The position numbers and the translations under genes are program-made. The notes beneath the pieces were generated by a model, which was given only the letters and a program-made list of their open reading frames with translations, did no database searches and was not told where the DNA came from. Positions 43,870 through 54,000 of a DNA stretch of 64,000 nt are shown piece by piece (position 1 is the stretch's first letter; each line of letters begins with the position of its first letter). The DNA comes from Streptomyces sp. NBC_01723 (GTDB lineage: Bacteria > Actinomycetota > Actinomycetes > Streptomycetales > Streptomycetaceae). The DNA lies in the NCBI RefSeq assembly GCF_036246005.1, contig NZ_CP109171.1:6994001-7058000 (forward strand). Reading direction: 5' to 3'.

Positions 43870-44790
43870 CTAGGGTCCGTCTTCAAAGATCACTGAGGTG
43901 GTGGATCATGGTGGGGTGATACGCCGCCATGAACTCACGGATGCGGAATGGGAGTTACTTGCTCCACTGATACCGCGGGCCGCCACGGGACGTCCGCGTG
44001 TGTCGGACCGCCAGGTCATCAACGGGATGGTCTACAAGATCCGCACCGGTATCTCCTGGCGTGACCTGCCGGAACGCTACGGGCCGTGGAAGACGGTCTA
44101 CACCCGGTTCCGCCGCTACGCCCTGGACGGCGTGTTCGCCCGAGCGCTTCAGCAGGTCCAAGCCGAAGCGGACGCGGCCGGCGACATCGACTGGTTGGTC
44201 CAGATCGACTCCACCATCGTCCGTGCCCACCAGCACGCTGCTGCCACCGGCCGAAAAGGGGGAACCACCGGCAGGACGAACCGGACGATCACGCCCTCGG
44301 CCGATCCCGAGGCGGACTGACCACCAAATTCACCTCGCTTGCGACGGCCGCGGCCGGCCCCTCGCCATCCTGCTGACACCCGGCCAACGGCACGACAGCA
44401 TCTGCGCACGCCCGCTCCTCGAACGCATCCACGTCCCGCGAACCGGCGTCGGACGACCACGCTGCAGGCCCGACCAGGTCATCGCGGACAAGGCCTACAG
44501 CTCCCGCGGCTTCCGCGCCTACCTGCGCAAACGCGGCATCGCACACACCATCCCGGAGAAGACCGACCAGCGACGGCACCGTCACAACCGCGGACGTCAC
44601 GGCGGCCGACCACCGGCATTCGACCGGCATCTCTACCGTCGCCGCAACGTCGTTGAGCGCTGCTTCAACCGTCTCAAGGGCTTCCGCGGCATCGCCACTC
44701 GATACGAGAAGACCGCCACTTCCTACGAAGCAGCGGTCAATCTCGCCTCATTCCTACTCTGGGCAAGATCCGTTTGAAGACGGACCCTAG
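43870..44790 (+). mobile_element. IS5-type element I, tandem copy 1 (921 bp)
   Basis: Ends CTAGGGTCCGTCTTCAAA and its exact inverse. Differs from copy 2 by one missing A (ACCACCAAATTC instead of ACCACCAAAATTC near 44325). This breaks the downstream transposase frame after GGLTTK, so copy 1 should not make a transposase. Confidence 0.92.
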
Positions 44791-44792
44791 AA

Positions 44793-45714
44793 CTAGGGTC
44801 CGTCTTCAAAGATCACTGAGGTGGTGGATCATGGTGGGGTGATACGCCGCCATGAACTCACGGATGCGGAATGGGAGTTACTTGCTCCACTGATACCGCG
44901 GGCCGCCACGGGACGTCCGCGTGTGTCGGACCGCCAGGTCATCAACGGGATGGTCTACAAGATCCGCACCGGTATCTCCTGGCGTGACCTGCCGGAACGC
45001 TACGGGCCGTGGAAGACGGTCTACACCCGGTTCCGCCGCTACGCCCTGGACGGCGTGTTCGCCCGAGCGCTTCAGCAGGTCCAAGCCGAAGCGGACGCGG
45101 CCGGCGACATCGACTGGTTGGTCCAGATCGACTCCACCATCGTCCGTGCCCACCAGCACGCTGCTGCCACCGGCCGAAAAGGGGGAACCACCGGCAGGAC
45201 GAACCGGACGATCACGCCCTCGGCCGATCCCGAGGCGGACTGACCACCAAAATTCACCTCGCTTGCGACGGCCGCGGCCGGCCCCTCGCCATCCTGCTGA
45301 CACCCGGCCAACGGCACGACAGCATCTGCGCACGCCCGCTCCTCGAACGCATCCACGTCCCGCGAACCGGCGTCGGACGACCACGCTGCAGGCCCGACCA
45401 GGTCATCGCGGACAAGGCCTACAGCTCCCGCGGCTTCCGCGCCTACCTGCGCAAACGCGGCATCGCACACACCATCCCGGAGAAGACCGACCAGCGACGG
45501 CACCGTCACAACCGCGGACGTCACGGCGGCCGACCACCGGCATTCGACCGGCATCTCTACCGTCGCCGCAACGTCGTTGAGCGCTGCTTCAACCGTCTCA
45601 AGGGCTTCCGCGGCATCGCCACTCGATACGAGAAGACCGCCACTTCCTACGAAGCAGCGGTCAATCTCGCCTCATTCCTACTCTGGGCAAGATCCGTTTG
45701 AAGACGGACCCTAG
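44793..45714 (+). mobile_element. IS5-type element I, tandem copy 2 (922 bp)
   Basis: Same ends as copy 1 and the same orientation; the two are separated by only AA (junction CTAG-AA-CTAG). The coding sequence looks intact. Confidence 0.92.
44821..45701 (+). CDS. IS5-type transposase of element I copy 2, probable -1 frameshift product
   Basis: The first frame (VVDHGGVIRRHELTDAEWEL ... QIDSTIVRAHQHAAATGRK) meets the second at GCCGAAAAGGGGGAACC (near 45173-45189). A -1 shift there continues RGNHRQDEPDDHALGRSRGG, LTTKIHLACDGRGRPLAILL, ADKAYSSRGFRAYLRKRG and VVERCFNRLKGFRGIATRYE, with all DDE motifs. The structure fits programmed frameshifting in IS5 subgroups. This copy may be the active source of copy 1. 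Confidence 0.8.
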
Positions 45715-46329
45715 GTCCGACGAGTGGTCGAGGACCTCATCGACATGGGCCGCTGGCACTTCGGCGACCGCGCATCCTCATCGTCTTCGACGCCGGATAC
45801 GACGCCCCGCGCATGTCCCACCTCTTGGCCGGCTTGCCGGTGGAGCATCTCGGCCAGACGCATTCGAATCGGGGCATGCGCAAGCCGATCCCGGCCCCGT
45901 GGATGTCTCCGCCGCAGGGCGGACGACCCCCGTAAGCACGGCACGGAGTTCCGCTTCGCCAAACCGGATACCTGGGGCGAGCCGGACGCGGCAACCATGC
46001 AGGTCACCGACAGATATGGCACAGCCCGCACGATGGCCTGGGGTCGCATCCCTCCTCGCCTGACCACCCGCTCCGCGTAGGTCGACCGCACCGGTGAACT
46101 CCTTGTCATCAAGGGCACGTTTATCAAGCCTGGAGGTCGACCACCCGCCTGGCGGCGAACCGCTCCCGCTCTGGCTGTGGTCGTCTGATCCGCAAAACGT
46201 CTCCTGCCGGTTGTGTGACGGCCCCTCATGATCGCGTTTACGGTAACCCTTCGTGGCCCCGGAACGGAAAGTGATCCAGAACCAAGGTTCAAGCGACGAC
46301 GACACTGCTCAGCTGAAGCCCCCGGACGA

Positions 46330-46569
46330 CCGGCGCTTACAGAAATCCTGGAAGACCCGAACGATGTACTGTCCCCCGCCCGGCTCCATCGGCAGCTCAC
46401 CGCTGGCCTCAAGGTGTAGCCGGGTTAGGTGGAGAACACGCTGCCGCTCTACCGGCCAGGCCGGACACCACGACGGGTCGATGTCCTCCAATTGCTTGCG
46501 CTGTCCCTCCAGTGGTGCGCCGACCGCGGGCCCGGCCAGCGCCGTGCCCGCGAGACTCGTATGCGACAT
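46330..46569 (-). pseudogene. Helicase-associated (HA) domain fragment
   Basis: Minus-strand translation contains LEDIDPSWCPAWPVERQRVL and HLTRLHLEASGELP, the repeated HA domain (D-P-x-W-C-P-x-W-x-x-x-W/R-Q-R) of large actinobacterial helicase proteins. Only one repeat remains, without start. The rest of 46188-46620 has no recognised gene. Confidence 0.6.
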
Positions 46570-46620
46570 CGAGGTTCGGGGAACCGGGTGTCGGTGTGTG
46601 GCGCCGGCCGGGCGTCGAGG

Positions 46621-47619
46621 TCAGGGCAACGCCACTACCTGGGCCGCGTGGGCCAGTCCGGCGCCGAAGCCGACCAGTAGTGCCGGGTCGCCGCTAGACA
46701 GCGTGCCTCTGGACAACAGTTCGTCCAGGGCCAGTGGGATTGACGCGGCCGAGGTGTTGCCAGCCGTGACGACATCCCGGGCCACGACGGTGTGTGGGGC
46801 GAGGCCCAGGGACGTGGCGGCGGTGTCGATGATGCGGGCGTTCGCCTGGTGGGGAACGAAAGCGGCGAGATCGGCGATGCCAATACCCGCCTGCTCCACC
46901 GCTTGCCGGGAAATCGCCGGCACGGCACGGCTCGCCCAGCGAAAGACCTCCGGGCCTGCCATCCGCAGTGTCGGCCACGGACCGGGTGTGTCTCTGGTGG
47001 CCAGCCAGGTACGGTCATGGGCGATCATGTGGTGCCGTTCGCCGTCGGAGCCCCACACCACCGGCCCGATGCCCGGTGTGTCGGAGGGGCCCACCACGAC
47101 CGCTCCGGCGCCGTCGCCGAACAGGAACGTCGTGCCGCGGTCCCCAGGATCGACGATGTCGCTCATCTTCTCCGATCCGATCACCACGACGTTGCAGACG
47201 TCGCCAGAGCGCACCAGCGAGTCGGCCAGTCCGAGGGCGTAGCAGAACCCCGAGCACGCGGCGACGACGTCCAGGCTGCCGGCGGAGCGGGCGCCCATCT
47301 GATGGGCCACACGGGGTGCAGCGGCCGGGGCCTGTTCGAGGAAGGACATGCTTGCCAGCAGCACCATGCCCACGTCGCTCGGGTGGACGCCGGCCCGGGC
47401 CATCGCCTTATCGGCCGCCTCCACCGCCATGGTGATGACGGTCTCGTCGGAACCCGCAAAGCGCCGGGAGACGATACCGGAACGCCGGCGGATCCACTCG
47501 TCGCTGGATCCGATGCGTTCGCAGATCTCGTCGTTGCCCACCACGCGTATCGGCCGGTACGCGCCGACGCCGAGAATGCGTGATCCGGGGCGGCTATCGG
47601 GCGTACGGAGACGGGCCAT
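46621..47619 (-). CDS. KAS III (FabH-like) beta-ketoacyl-ACP synthase (332 aa)
   Basis: ATG at 47619, seven bases after GGAGGGG, overlapping the stop of the acyl-AMP ligase gene. The catalytic triad is present: Cys122 in VVAACSGFCYAL, His257 in FVPHQANARI and Asn288 in TAGNTSAAS, so condensation is possible, unlike CerJ-type acyltransferases that have Asp in place of Asn. The N-terminal DEWIRRRSGIVSRRF fits FabH. Coupled to a fatty acyl-AMP ligase and divergent from a modular PKS, it may extend or transfer an activated acyl chain as starter or side chain. No stand-alone ACP gene is in view. Confidence 0.88.
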   Translation of the reverse strand: MARLRTPDSRPGSRILGVGAYRPIRVVGNDEICERIGSSDEWIRRRSGIVSRRFAGSDETVITMAVEAADKAMARAGVHPSDVGMVLLASMSFLEQAPAAAPRVAHQMGARSAGSLDVVAACSGFCYALGLADSLVRSGDVCNVVVIGSEKMSDIVDPGDRGTTFLFGDGAGAVVVGPSDTPGIGPVVWGSDGERHHMIAHDRTWLATRDTPGPWPTLRMAGPEVFRWASRAVPAISRQAVEQAGIGIADLAAFVPHQANARIIDTAATSLGLAPHTVVARDVVTAGNTSAASIPLALDELLSRGTLSSGDPALLVGFGAGLAHAAQVVALP

Positions 47620-49409
47620 CACAGCTCCCCTCCGATGGCGGACGTCGCCGGTTCGCTCACGGTCCTCAACTTGCTCTTCCGGTAAGCATTCATACAGGCG
47701 CGGCGCTGTACCTTGCCGCTTGAGGTCTTCGGCAGCGCACCGCGCCGGACGACGAGGACGTCGTCCGGGGTGATCCGGTGTGTCTCCCGTACAGCGTGGT
47801 GGACGCGTCGACGCACGTCCTCGGCGCCCACGGAGTTCAAGACGCGGCCGTCGGTCTCGACAACCACCACCAGCCGTTCGCGTTCGCCGTCGTCGAATGA
47901 GAAGGCGGCCGCGCAGTTCGGCCGCAGGCCTGGTACGGCGCGCTCGGCCGACAGTTCGATGTCCTGCGGGTAGTGGTTGCGGCCTTTGCGGATGATGACG
48001 TCCTTCAGCCGTCCGGTGACATACAGTTCACCGTCGTACAGGAAACCGAGGTCGCCGGTACGCAGATAGGTGGTGCCGGAGCCGTCGTCGGCGAGGCGTG
48101 CGCGGAAGGTGTTCTCGCTCGCCTCGGGCCGGCCCAGATAACCGCCTACCACGCAGGGACCGGAGACCCAGATCTCGCCGATCCAAGGGTCCGCCAGGTC
48201 CTGCCGGATCACGGACTCCACGATCCTTACCTGGGTACCCGCGACCGTGGCGCCGCTGCTCACCACGGGAACGGCCCCTTCGGCCGACTCGGCGACGAGT
48301 TCGGCGACACCGTCGCGCAGGGCGTCGGCGGAAAGCCACAGGACGCCGGGTTCGCGGTCGTCACGGGTACCGGTGACCTTGAGGGTGTTCTCGGCCAGAC
48401 CGTAACCGGGGCACATGGCGCGGGAGTCGAAGCCGTAGGGTGCGAACGCTTCGGTGAAGGACCGAATCGTGCTCCAGCGCACCGGCTCGGCACCGTTGAC
48501 GGCCACCCGCCAGCGTGACAGGTCGCCCACGCCACTCATCTTGCCTTCCGCCGCGGCCCGCGCGCACAGTTCGTAGGCAAAACTGGGCGCGGCGGCGTGC
48601 GTGCCGCCGAACCGGGCCATGGCCTCCAGCCAGCGGGCCGGGCGGCGAATGAAGGCGTCGGGAGTCATCAGATACGAGGGGATGCCGGCCCACAGTGGCA
48701 TCACGATCCCGAAGAGCATCCCCATGTCGTGGAAGAGCGGCAGCCAGTTCACCACTGTGCCGTGCGGCTCGCAGGGCCACAGTTCGTCAGTCTCGGCGAC
48801 GTTAGCGAGGAAGTTGGCGTGGCTGACGACGACCCCCTTGGGGTCCCCGGTGGAGCCGGATGTGTATTGCAGTAGCGCGATGTCCCCGGGTGCCGGTGGT
48901 GTAGGTGTGCCATAGTCCCCGTCGGGTGCTCGCGGTTCGTCGGCCAGGTCCACGCTGTCAGTGGCCACCAGGGTGAGTCCGGCCAACGCAGGCAGGTCAC
49001 CGAAACGCTCCCGCAGGTCGCGGATGGCCTCGGCCGTGGTCAGGACGGTCGACGAGCCGGAGTCGTCGGCGATCCGGCGTAACCGCAGGACCTCGTCGCT
49101 GTGACGTGGGACCTGCACGGGGGCGCTGGCCACACGTCCGTACATGCACCCCAGCAGCGTTTGTACGAACTCCAGGCCCGAGGGGTACAGCAGTACGGCG
49201 CTGCGGCCGGAGAGCCCTGCGGCGGCGAATCCGGCAGCCCTTGTCCGGGCGGCCTCGTGCAGTTCGCGGTAGGTGAGGGACTCGTGTGGTTCCTCGCCGC
49301 TGTGTAAGAAGACGTAAGCCGTGTCATCGGGCTGCTTCTCGCTGCGCAGCCGCAGGGCGTCGGGAAGAGTGCGTACGTCCACATGCGGATCGAGCCGGGT
49401 GGCGGTCAT
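47619..49409 (-). CDS. Fatty acyl-AMP ligase (FAAL), 596 aa
   Basis: ATG at 49409 with AAGGAG about ten bases upstream. ANL-superfamily motifs: LLQYTSGSTGDPKGVVVSHA near residues 180-195, then NWLPLFHDMGMLFGIVMPLW, MCPGYGLAENTLKVTG, TYLRTGDLGFLYDGELYVTG and DVIIRKGRNHYPQDIE, with the catalytic Lys near the end in LPKTSSGKVQRRA. The FHDMGM and RKGRNHYPQDIE signatures favour FAAL over acyl-CoA ligases. It makes an acyl-adenylate and loads it on an ACP. Translationally coupled to the KAS III gene and divergent from PKS genes, so a role in lipid starter or side-chain supply is expected. Confidence 0.88.
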   Translation of the reverse strand: MTATRLDPHVDVRTLPDALRLRSEKQPDDTAYVFLHSGEEPHESLTYRELHEAARTRAAGFAAAGLSGRSAVLLYPSGLEFVQTLLGCMYGRVASAPVQVPRHSDEVLRLRRIADDSGSSTVLTTAEAIRDLRERFGDLPALAGLTLVATDSVDLADEPRAPDGDYGTPTPPAPGDIALLQYTSGSTGDPKGVVVSHANFLANVAETDELWPCEPHGTVVNWLPLFHDMGMLFGIVMPLWAGIPSYLMTPDAFIRRPARWLEAMARFGGTHAAAPSFAYELCARAAAEGKMSGVGDLSRWRVAVNGAEPVRWSTIRSFTEAFAPYGFDSRAMCPGYGLAENTLKVTGTRDDREPGVLWLSADALRDGVAELVAESAEGAVPVVSSGATVAGTQVRIVESVIRQDLADPWIGEIWVSGPCVVGGYLGRPEASENTFRARLADDGSGTTYLRTGDLGFLYDGELYVTGRLKDVIIRKGRNHYPQDIELSAERAVPGLRPNCAAAFSFDDGERERLVVVVETDGRVLNSVGAEDVRRRVHHAVRETHRITPDDVLVVRRGALPKTSSGKVQRRACMNAYRKSKLRTVSEPATSAIGGEL

Positions 49410-51098
49410 GCTGTCAGGTCTCCTTGTCGGTCCTGGCGCCTGTCTCGGGCGGATGGGAAGTGGCTGTGGGGGAGGCAGGGCGAGCACAGATCGGCATCGT
49501 CACTGTCAGCAGCAGCTTCTGGCAGCTGGAGATTTGATACACGTCCGTAGCGGAGGCCGGCCCGGTTCTGTGCGTCAGTACGGTGCCTGTCTGATCGTCC
49601 AAGCAGGGTTCCTTGGCTGTCGCATGCCTTTCCCGGGCGGGAGCGGCCGGGGCGGTGATTGCTGTTCCAGGGAAGAGGGCGGAGTCCTGGCGCACTGAGG
49701 ACCCGGGCTTGCTGCACGCCTCGATCCGGGCCGGGCACTGATCTGCGTAGTCAGGCCGACTGCATCGCGCCAGCACCGATCACCAGCGCCGAGGACCGGA
49801 GGGCTGGCTGGCAAAACTGTCGGACAGGACTCTGCCGACTGAACCGGCCACGAAGGGCTCGACGGGACTCACTCCCTTTTCTACTGGCCGCGGGTCGAGG
49901 TAGCCACGGTCTGCCGATCCCCCCTCATCAGGAACCGTGACCGGTGAGTCTCGGTTGAAGATGTTTCGGATGCCGACTCCACGGCCGGGGACGGACCGCG
50001 GTAGCGGATGAGGGAGGAGGCCCGGACAGCTCCCCGGTCGCCTGGCTGCAGGTGGACAGGGCACGGTCACGCTGCCGCGTGCCCGGCGTCAAGGAAATTG
50101 ACGCGTCCGTCTTCCTGTCGCTACGAACCGACGTCACCCCCCCCAGGCCCGACAATCACGTCATGTGTCGTGAGCTGCTCGACCGCCGACGGTCCCGCGC
50201 GGGTGTCGCGGGCGCGGTGTGGGACGTGCTGCTGCGCAGGTCCGGCAGATCCTGGCGGAGGAGCTGATCGGGACCGACATGACCACCCGGCAGGTCACCC
50301 AGCGCTTCGCCTGAGCCGAACCGCCGAGCTTCGTCCGAACGTTCCGGCGCTGGACTGGCCATGCACCGCAGGTCTATCGCAGGGCGGGGAAGACTCCCGC
50401 CGACCGTGATCCACACCGGTTGCCGTCCCACCGACGCCGCGCTCAAGAAGTCGCGCCCCGATTGCCACTCGATGACTGCGCCGACGAAGTCGTCGGTGAG
50501 ACCGGAGCGGACGGCGAGCGGCGCCTGTCGCGGTGAACACGGCTTCCACCAAGCCCCCTTGACCCCGAGCAGGGCCGCCAGAGATGCGTGATCGGTTCCC
50601 GTCCGAGCGCGCCGGGCCAGTCGGCTTCTCCACCCACCGTCGGAATCAGCATCTCGGCCAAGGAAGCTGCCTCGCCGTATCCGACGGCTGGTTGAAGCCG
50701 TCGTGCACCTCCGCCCGGCGTGTACCTCCTACGCAGACGTGTCACCTTTGGAATTCAGTCCGGGCAGGACACCGAGAGGCGCCAGGGGAGCGAGGTGGGC
50801 CGGTACCGACGCATGGACTGTCGTTCTTGTCCAGCGCTCACCCTGGACCCGACAGTCCCTGTCTGCACCAGTGGCACTGTGTCAGGGTCGTGATGAAGGA
50901 GCGGCTGTCGGAGACGTCGCGGAAAACCCTCACACATCCGTGACTGCGCCCGACTCGTCTGCACCCTGACGCCCGGACATCACCGGGAGACCCTGATGAA
51001 GGCCATGGTGTCTGTGACGCCCGCCCCTTCCTCGCTGCCACATCCCCACAGTTTCCCGAAGCCGACTGAGTCGTCGCGTGTGCAAGAGGAGTGTGACC
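49410..51098. other. 1.7-kb divergent region without a recognised gene
   Basis: This lies between the FAAL and PKS starts. Open frames of 70-130 codons exist on both strands, for example on the minus strand at 49414-49776, but none resembles a known protein or keeps one frame through the stretch. The promoters for both operons should be here. AGAGGAG at 51085-51091 is the PKS ribosome-binding site. Confidence 0.5.
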
Positions 51099-54000
51099 AT
51101 GAGTGACATGGACGTTGCCGTTGCCGTGGTGGGGATGGCATGCCGCCTTCCACAGGCATCGACACCGTATGCCTTATGGCGTCTGCTCCGCAACGGGGAA
51201 AGCGGGATCACCAGCGCCCCTCCCGACCGGTGGGGTACGGGTCGGCCGGAGACCGGGAAGCGGTCCTCGACTCTCCGGGGTGGTGTACTCGACGATGTCG
51301 ACCGATTCGATCCCGGCTTCTTCGGCATATCACCGCGCGAGGCAGCGGCGATGGACCCGCAGCAGCGGCTCTTCCTCGAACTGGGCTGGGAGGTTCTGGA
51401 GGATGCCGGTGTCGTGCCCGGGTCCGTACGGGACACCGCACTGGGTGTGTTCGTGGGTGCCATGTGGGACGACTACGCTCACCTGGCGTACTCGGACGAC
51501 ACGCTCACCTCGCAGCACACGATGACCGGCGTACATCGCAGCGCGATAGCCAACCGGCTGTCGTACGTGCTGGGTTCGCACGGCCCGAGCATGGTGGTCG
51601 ATAGCGGTCAGTCGTCCTCGCTGGTGGCGGTGCATCTCGCCACCGAAAGTCTGTTGAGAGGAGAGTCGAGCCTCGCCATCGCAGGCGGGGTCAACCTGGC
51701 TCTACTGCAACAGAGTTCGGCCATCTCAGCGCGATGGGGAGCGATCTCGCCGGACGGCGAGTGCCACACCTTCGACGCACGGGCCAATGGCTACGTCCGA
51801 GGTGAGGGCGGAGGGGCCGTCCTGCTGAAGCCCTTCCGTCAGGCCGTCGCTGAGGGGGACCGGATCTACTGTGTCGTCCACGGCAGCGCTATGAACAGTG
51901 GCTCGGCCGGCACTTTGACCACTCCAAGTGTCGAGGCGCAGGGCGCGGTGCTCAGGGCGGCCTACAGGCGCGCCGGTGTGGACCCCGCAGGCGTGAAGTA
52001 CGTCGAACTGCACGGCACCGGTACCCGCGTGGGCGACCCCGTCGAGGCGGCGGCGCTGGGAGCCGTGTTCGGTCCTGGTCGCGGTGAGACGCCGCTGGCG
52101 GTCGGTTCGGTCAAGACGAACGTGGGGCATTTGGAGAGCGCCGCCGGCATCGCCGGGCTCATCAAGGTCGCCCTCTGCCTGCATCACCGGGCCTGGGTGC
52201 CCAGTCTGAACTTCGAAGCGCCGCCGTCGGACATCCCGCTCGACCGGCTCAAGCTCGCGGTCCAGCGGGAGCTGCGGACGTGGGACCCGCAAGGTGGGCA
52301 GGTGCTCGCCGGTGTCAGTTCCTTCGGCATGGTGGGCGCCAACTGCCATGTGGTTCTTGGTTCTCACTCTTCCGCGCACGATCCCGAACGTGCGGCGCGC
52401 CGAGTCTCTCCCGTGCTGCCCTGGGTCCTGTCGGGTCACACACCTGCGGCTCTGCGTGCCCAGGCCGTGGCCTTGGCCGGGCATCTCGACGCTCCACCGG
52501 ACGACGTGGCGTGGTCCCTGATACACAGCCGTACCGCATTCCGCCATCGCGCCGTCGTGCTGGGCGCCACCCTGCCCGACCTGAGGTCCGGCCTCGATGC
52601 CGTCGCCGGGCAGCGACCGCATCCCTCGGTGATGACCGGCGAGGCCGGCTCTGGCGGTCTCGCCGTCTTGTTCACTGGTCAAGGCGCCCAGCACCCCCGC
52701 ATGGGAGTCCAGCTGTACGAGGTGTTCCCCCAATACGCCGAGGCCCTGGACGAGGTGTGCGCGCACTTCGACCGATGGCTCGACCGGCCGCTGCGCGACA
52801 TGATCCTGAGCGGCGACGACCTCGACCCGACCAGGTGGGCGCAACCGGCGCTGTTCGCGACCGAAGTGGCTCTCTACCGGTTGGTGCGGTCGTGGGGGGT
52901 GCGCCCGGACGCTGTCGCTGGTCACTCGCTCGGAGAGCTGACCGCCGCACACGTCGCAGGTGTGCTGAGTCTGCCCGACGCCGTACGGCTGGTCGCAGCA
53001 CGTGGGACATTGATGCAGGCCCTTCCGCCTGGCGGGGCCATGACGGCACTTGAGGCCACCGAATCCGAGGTCGCAGCACTGCTCGCCGACGAGACGGATG
53101 TCGGCATTGCGGCGGTGAACGGGCCCTCGTCGCTGGTGATCAGTGGCGCCGAAGCCGCGGTCGGGCGGGTGGCCGAGCAGGTGCGTGCCGCCGGGGGCCG
53201 CATCAAGCGGCTTCCGGTCAGCCATGCCTTCCACTCACCCCTCGTCGAGCCGATGCTGGCAGATTTCGCCGCCGTGGCTGATGAGATCGATTTCCGCGCC
53301 CCGGAGATCCCTCTGGTGTCCGGAGTGACTGGACAGGTGGCCACCGAGAGGGAGTGGGGTTCTCCCGACTACTGGGTGCGCCACGCACGCCTGGCGGTGC
53401 GTTTCCGCGATGTGGTCCACACGCTGCGCGATCTCGGTGTGACGACCGCGTTGGAACTGGGTCCTGACGCGGCGCTGACGCCCATGGTCGCCGAGTCGTC
53501 GGGCGAGCTGGCGGCAGTGGCCTCACTACGGGTCGGCAGGCCGGAAACGGTAGCGCTGATGGCGGCCGTGGCCAGACTCTTTTGCCGCGGCGTGGACGTC
53601 CACTGGGACGGTCTGTTCGATCGTCCGCGCCGTGCCGACCTGCCCACGTACGCCTTCCAGCGAGAGCGGTACTGGCTCGATGGCGCACACATTTCCCGGC
53701 CTGAGCGGCGGACCGCGTCGGACCGTGGCCTCTCCGCACCGCACGAGCGAAGCGAGGACGTCCCGCGCACCGTACGCATGGTGCGCGAGCTGAGCGATGC
53801 CGTCGGAGCCCAAGTCGCCACCGCCCTCGGGTACGAGGACCCCGCACTCGTGGACCGGAACGCTCCCTTCGCCGACCTGGGGCTGGACTCCATGACCGGC
53901 GTCGAACTGCGCGACGCGCTCAGCGCCTTGACCGGTCTCACCCTGCCCACAGGGTTGCTCTTCGACCACCCCACGGTGGAACGGCTGGTCGCGCATCTGC

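Larger units (their letters stand above)
43418..46187 (+). pseudogene. DDE transposase relic (NF041680-like), interrupted by two tandem element I copies
   Basis: Before the insertion: EELPKLVDTLLCADGLEKAP, VAEHRREHGATYKALNRGKA and LVLTVDISNWLRP. After it (from 45715): VVEDLIDMGRWH, ILIVFDAGYDAPRMSHLLAG, then KHGTEFRFAKPDTWGEPDAA and LLVIKGTFIKP. This is the order of a common Streptomyces transposase of about 450 residues with Asp in LTVDIS and VFDAGYDAP. It is split at a CTAG, lacks its start (cut by element H), and has several frame changes. Confidence 0.65.

Noticed and set aside
49414..49776. Minus-strand 120-codon frame upstream of the FAAL gene as a possible peptide precursor
   Set aside because: Overlapping frames of similar length exist in the same place, there is no good ribosome-binding site, and no leader/core pattern is convincing.
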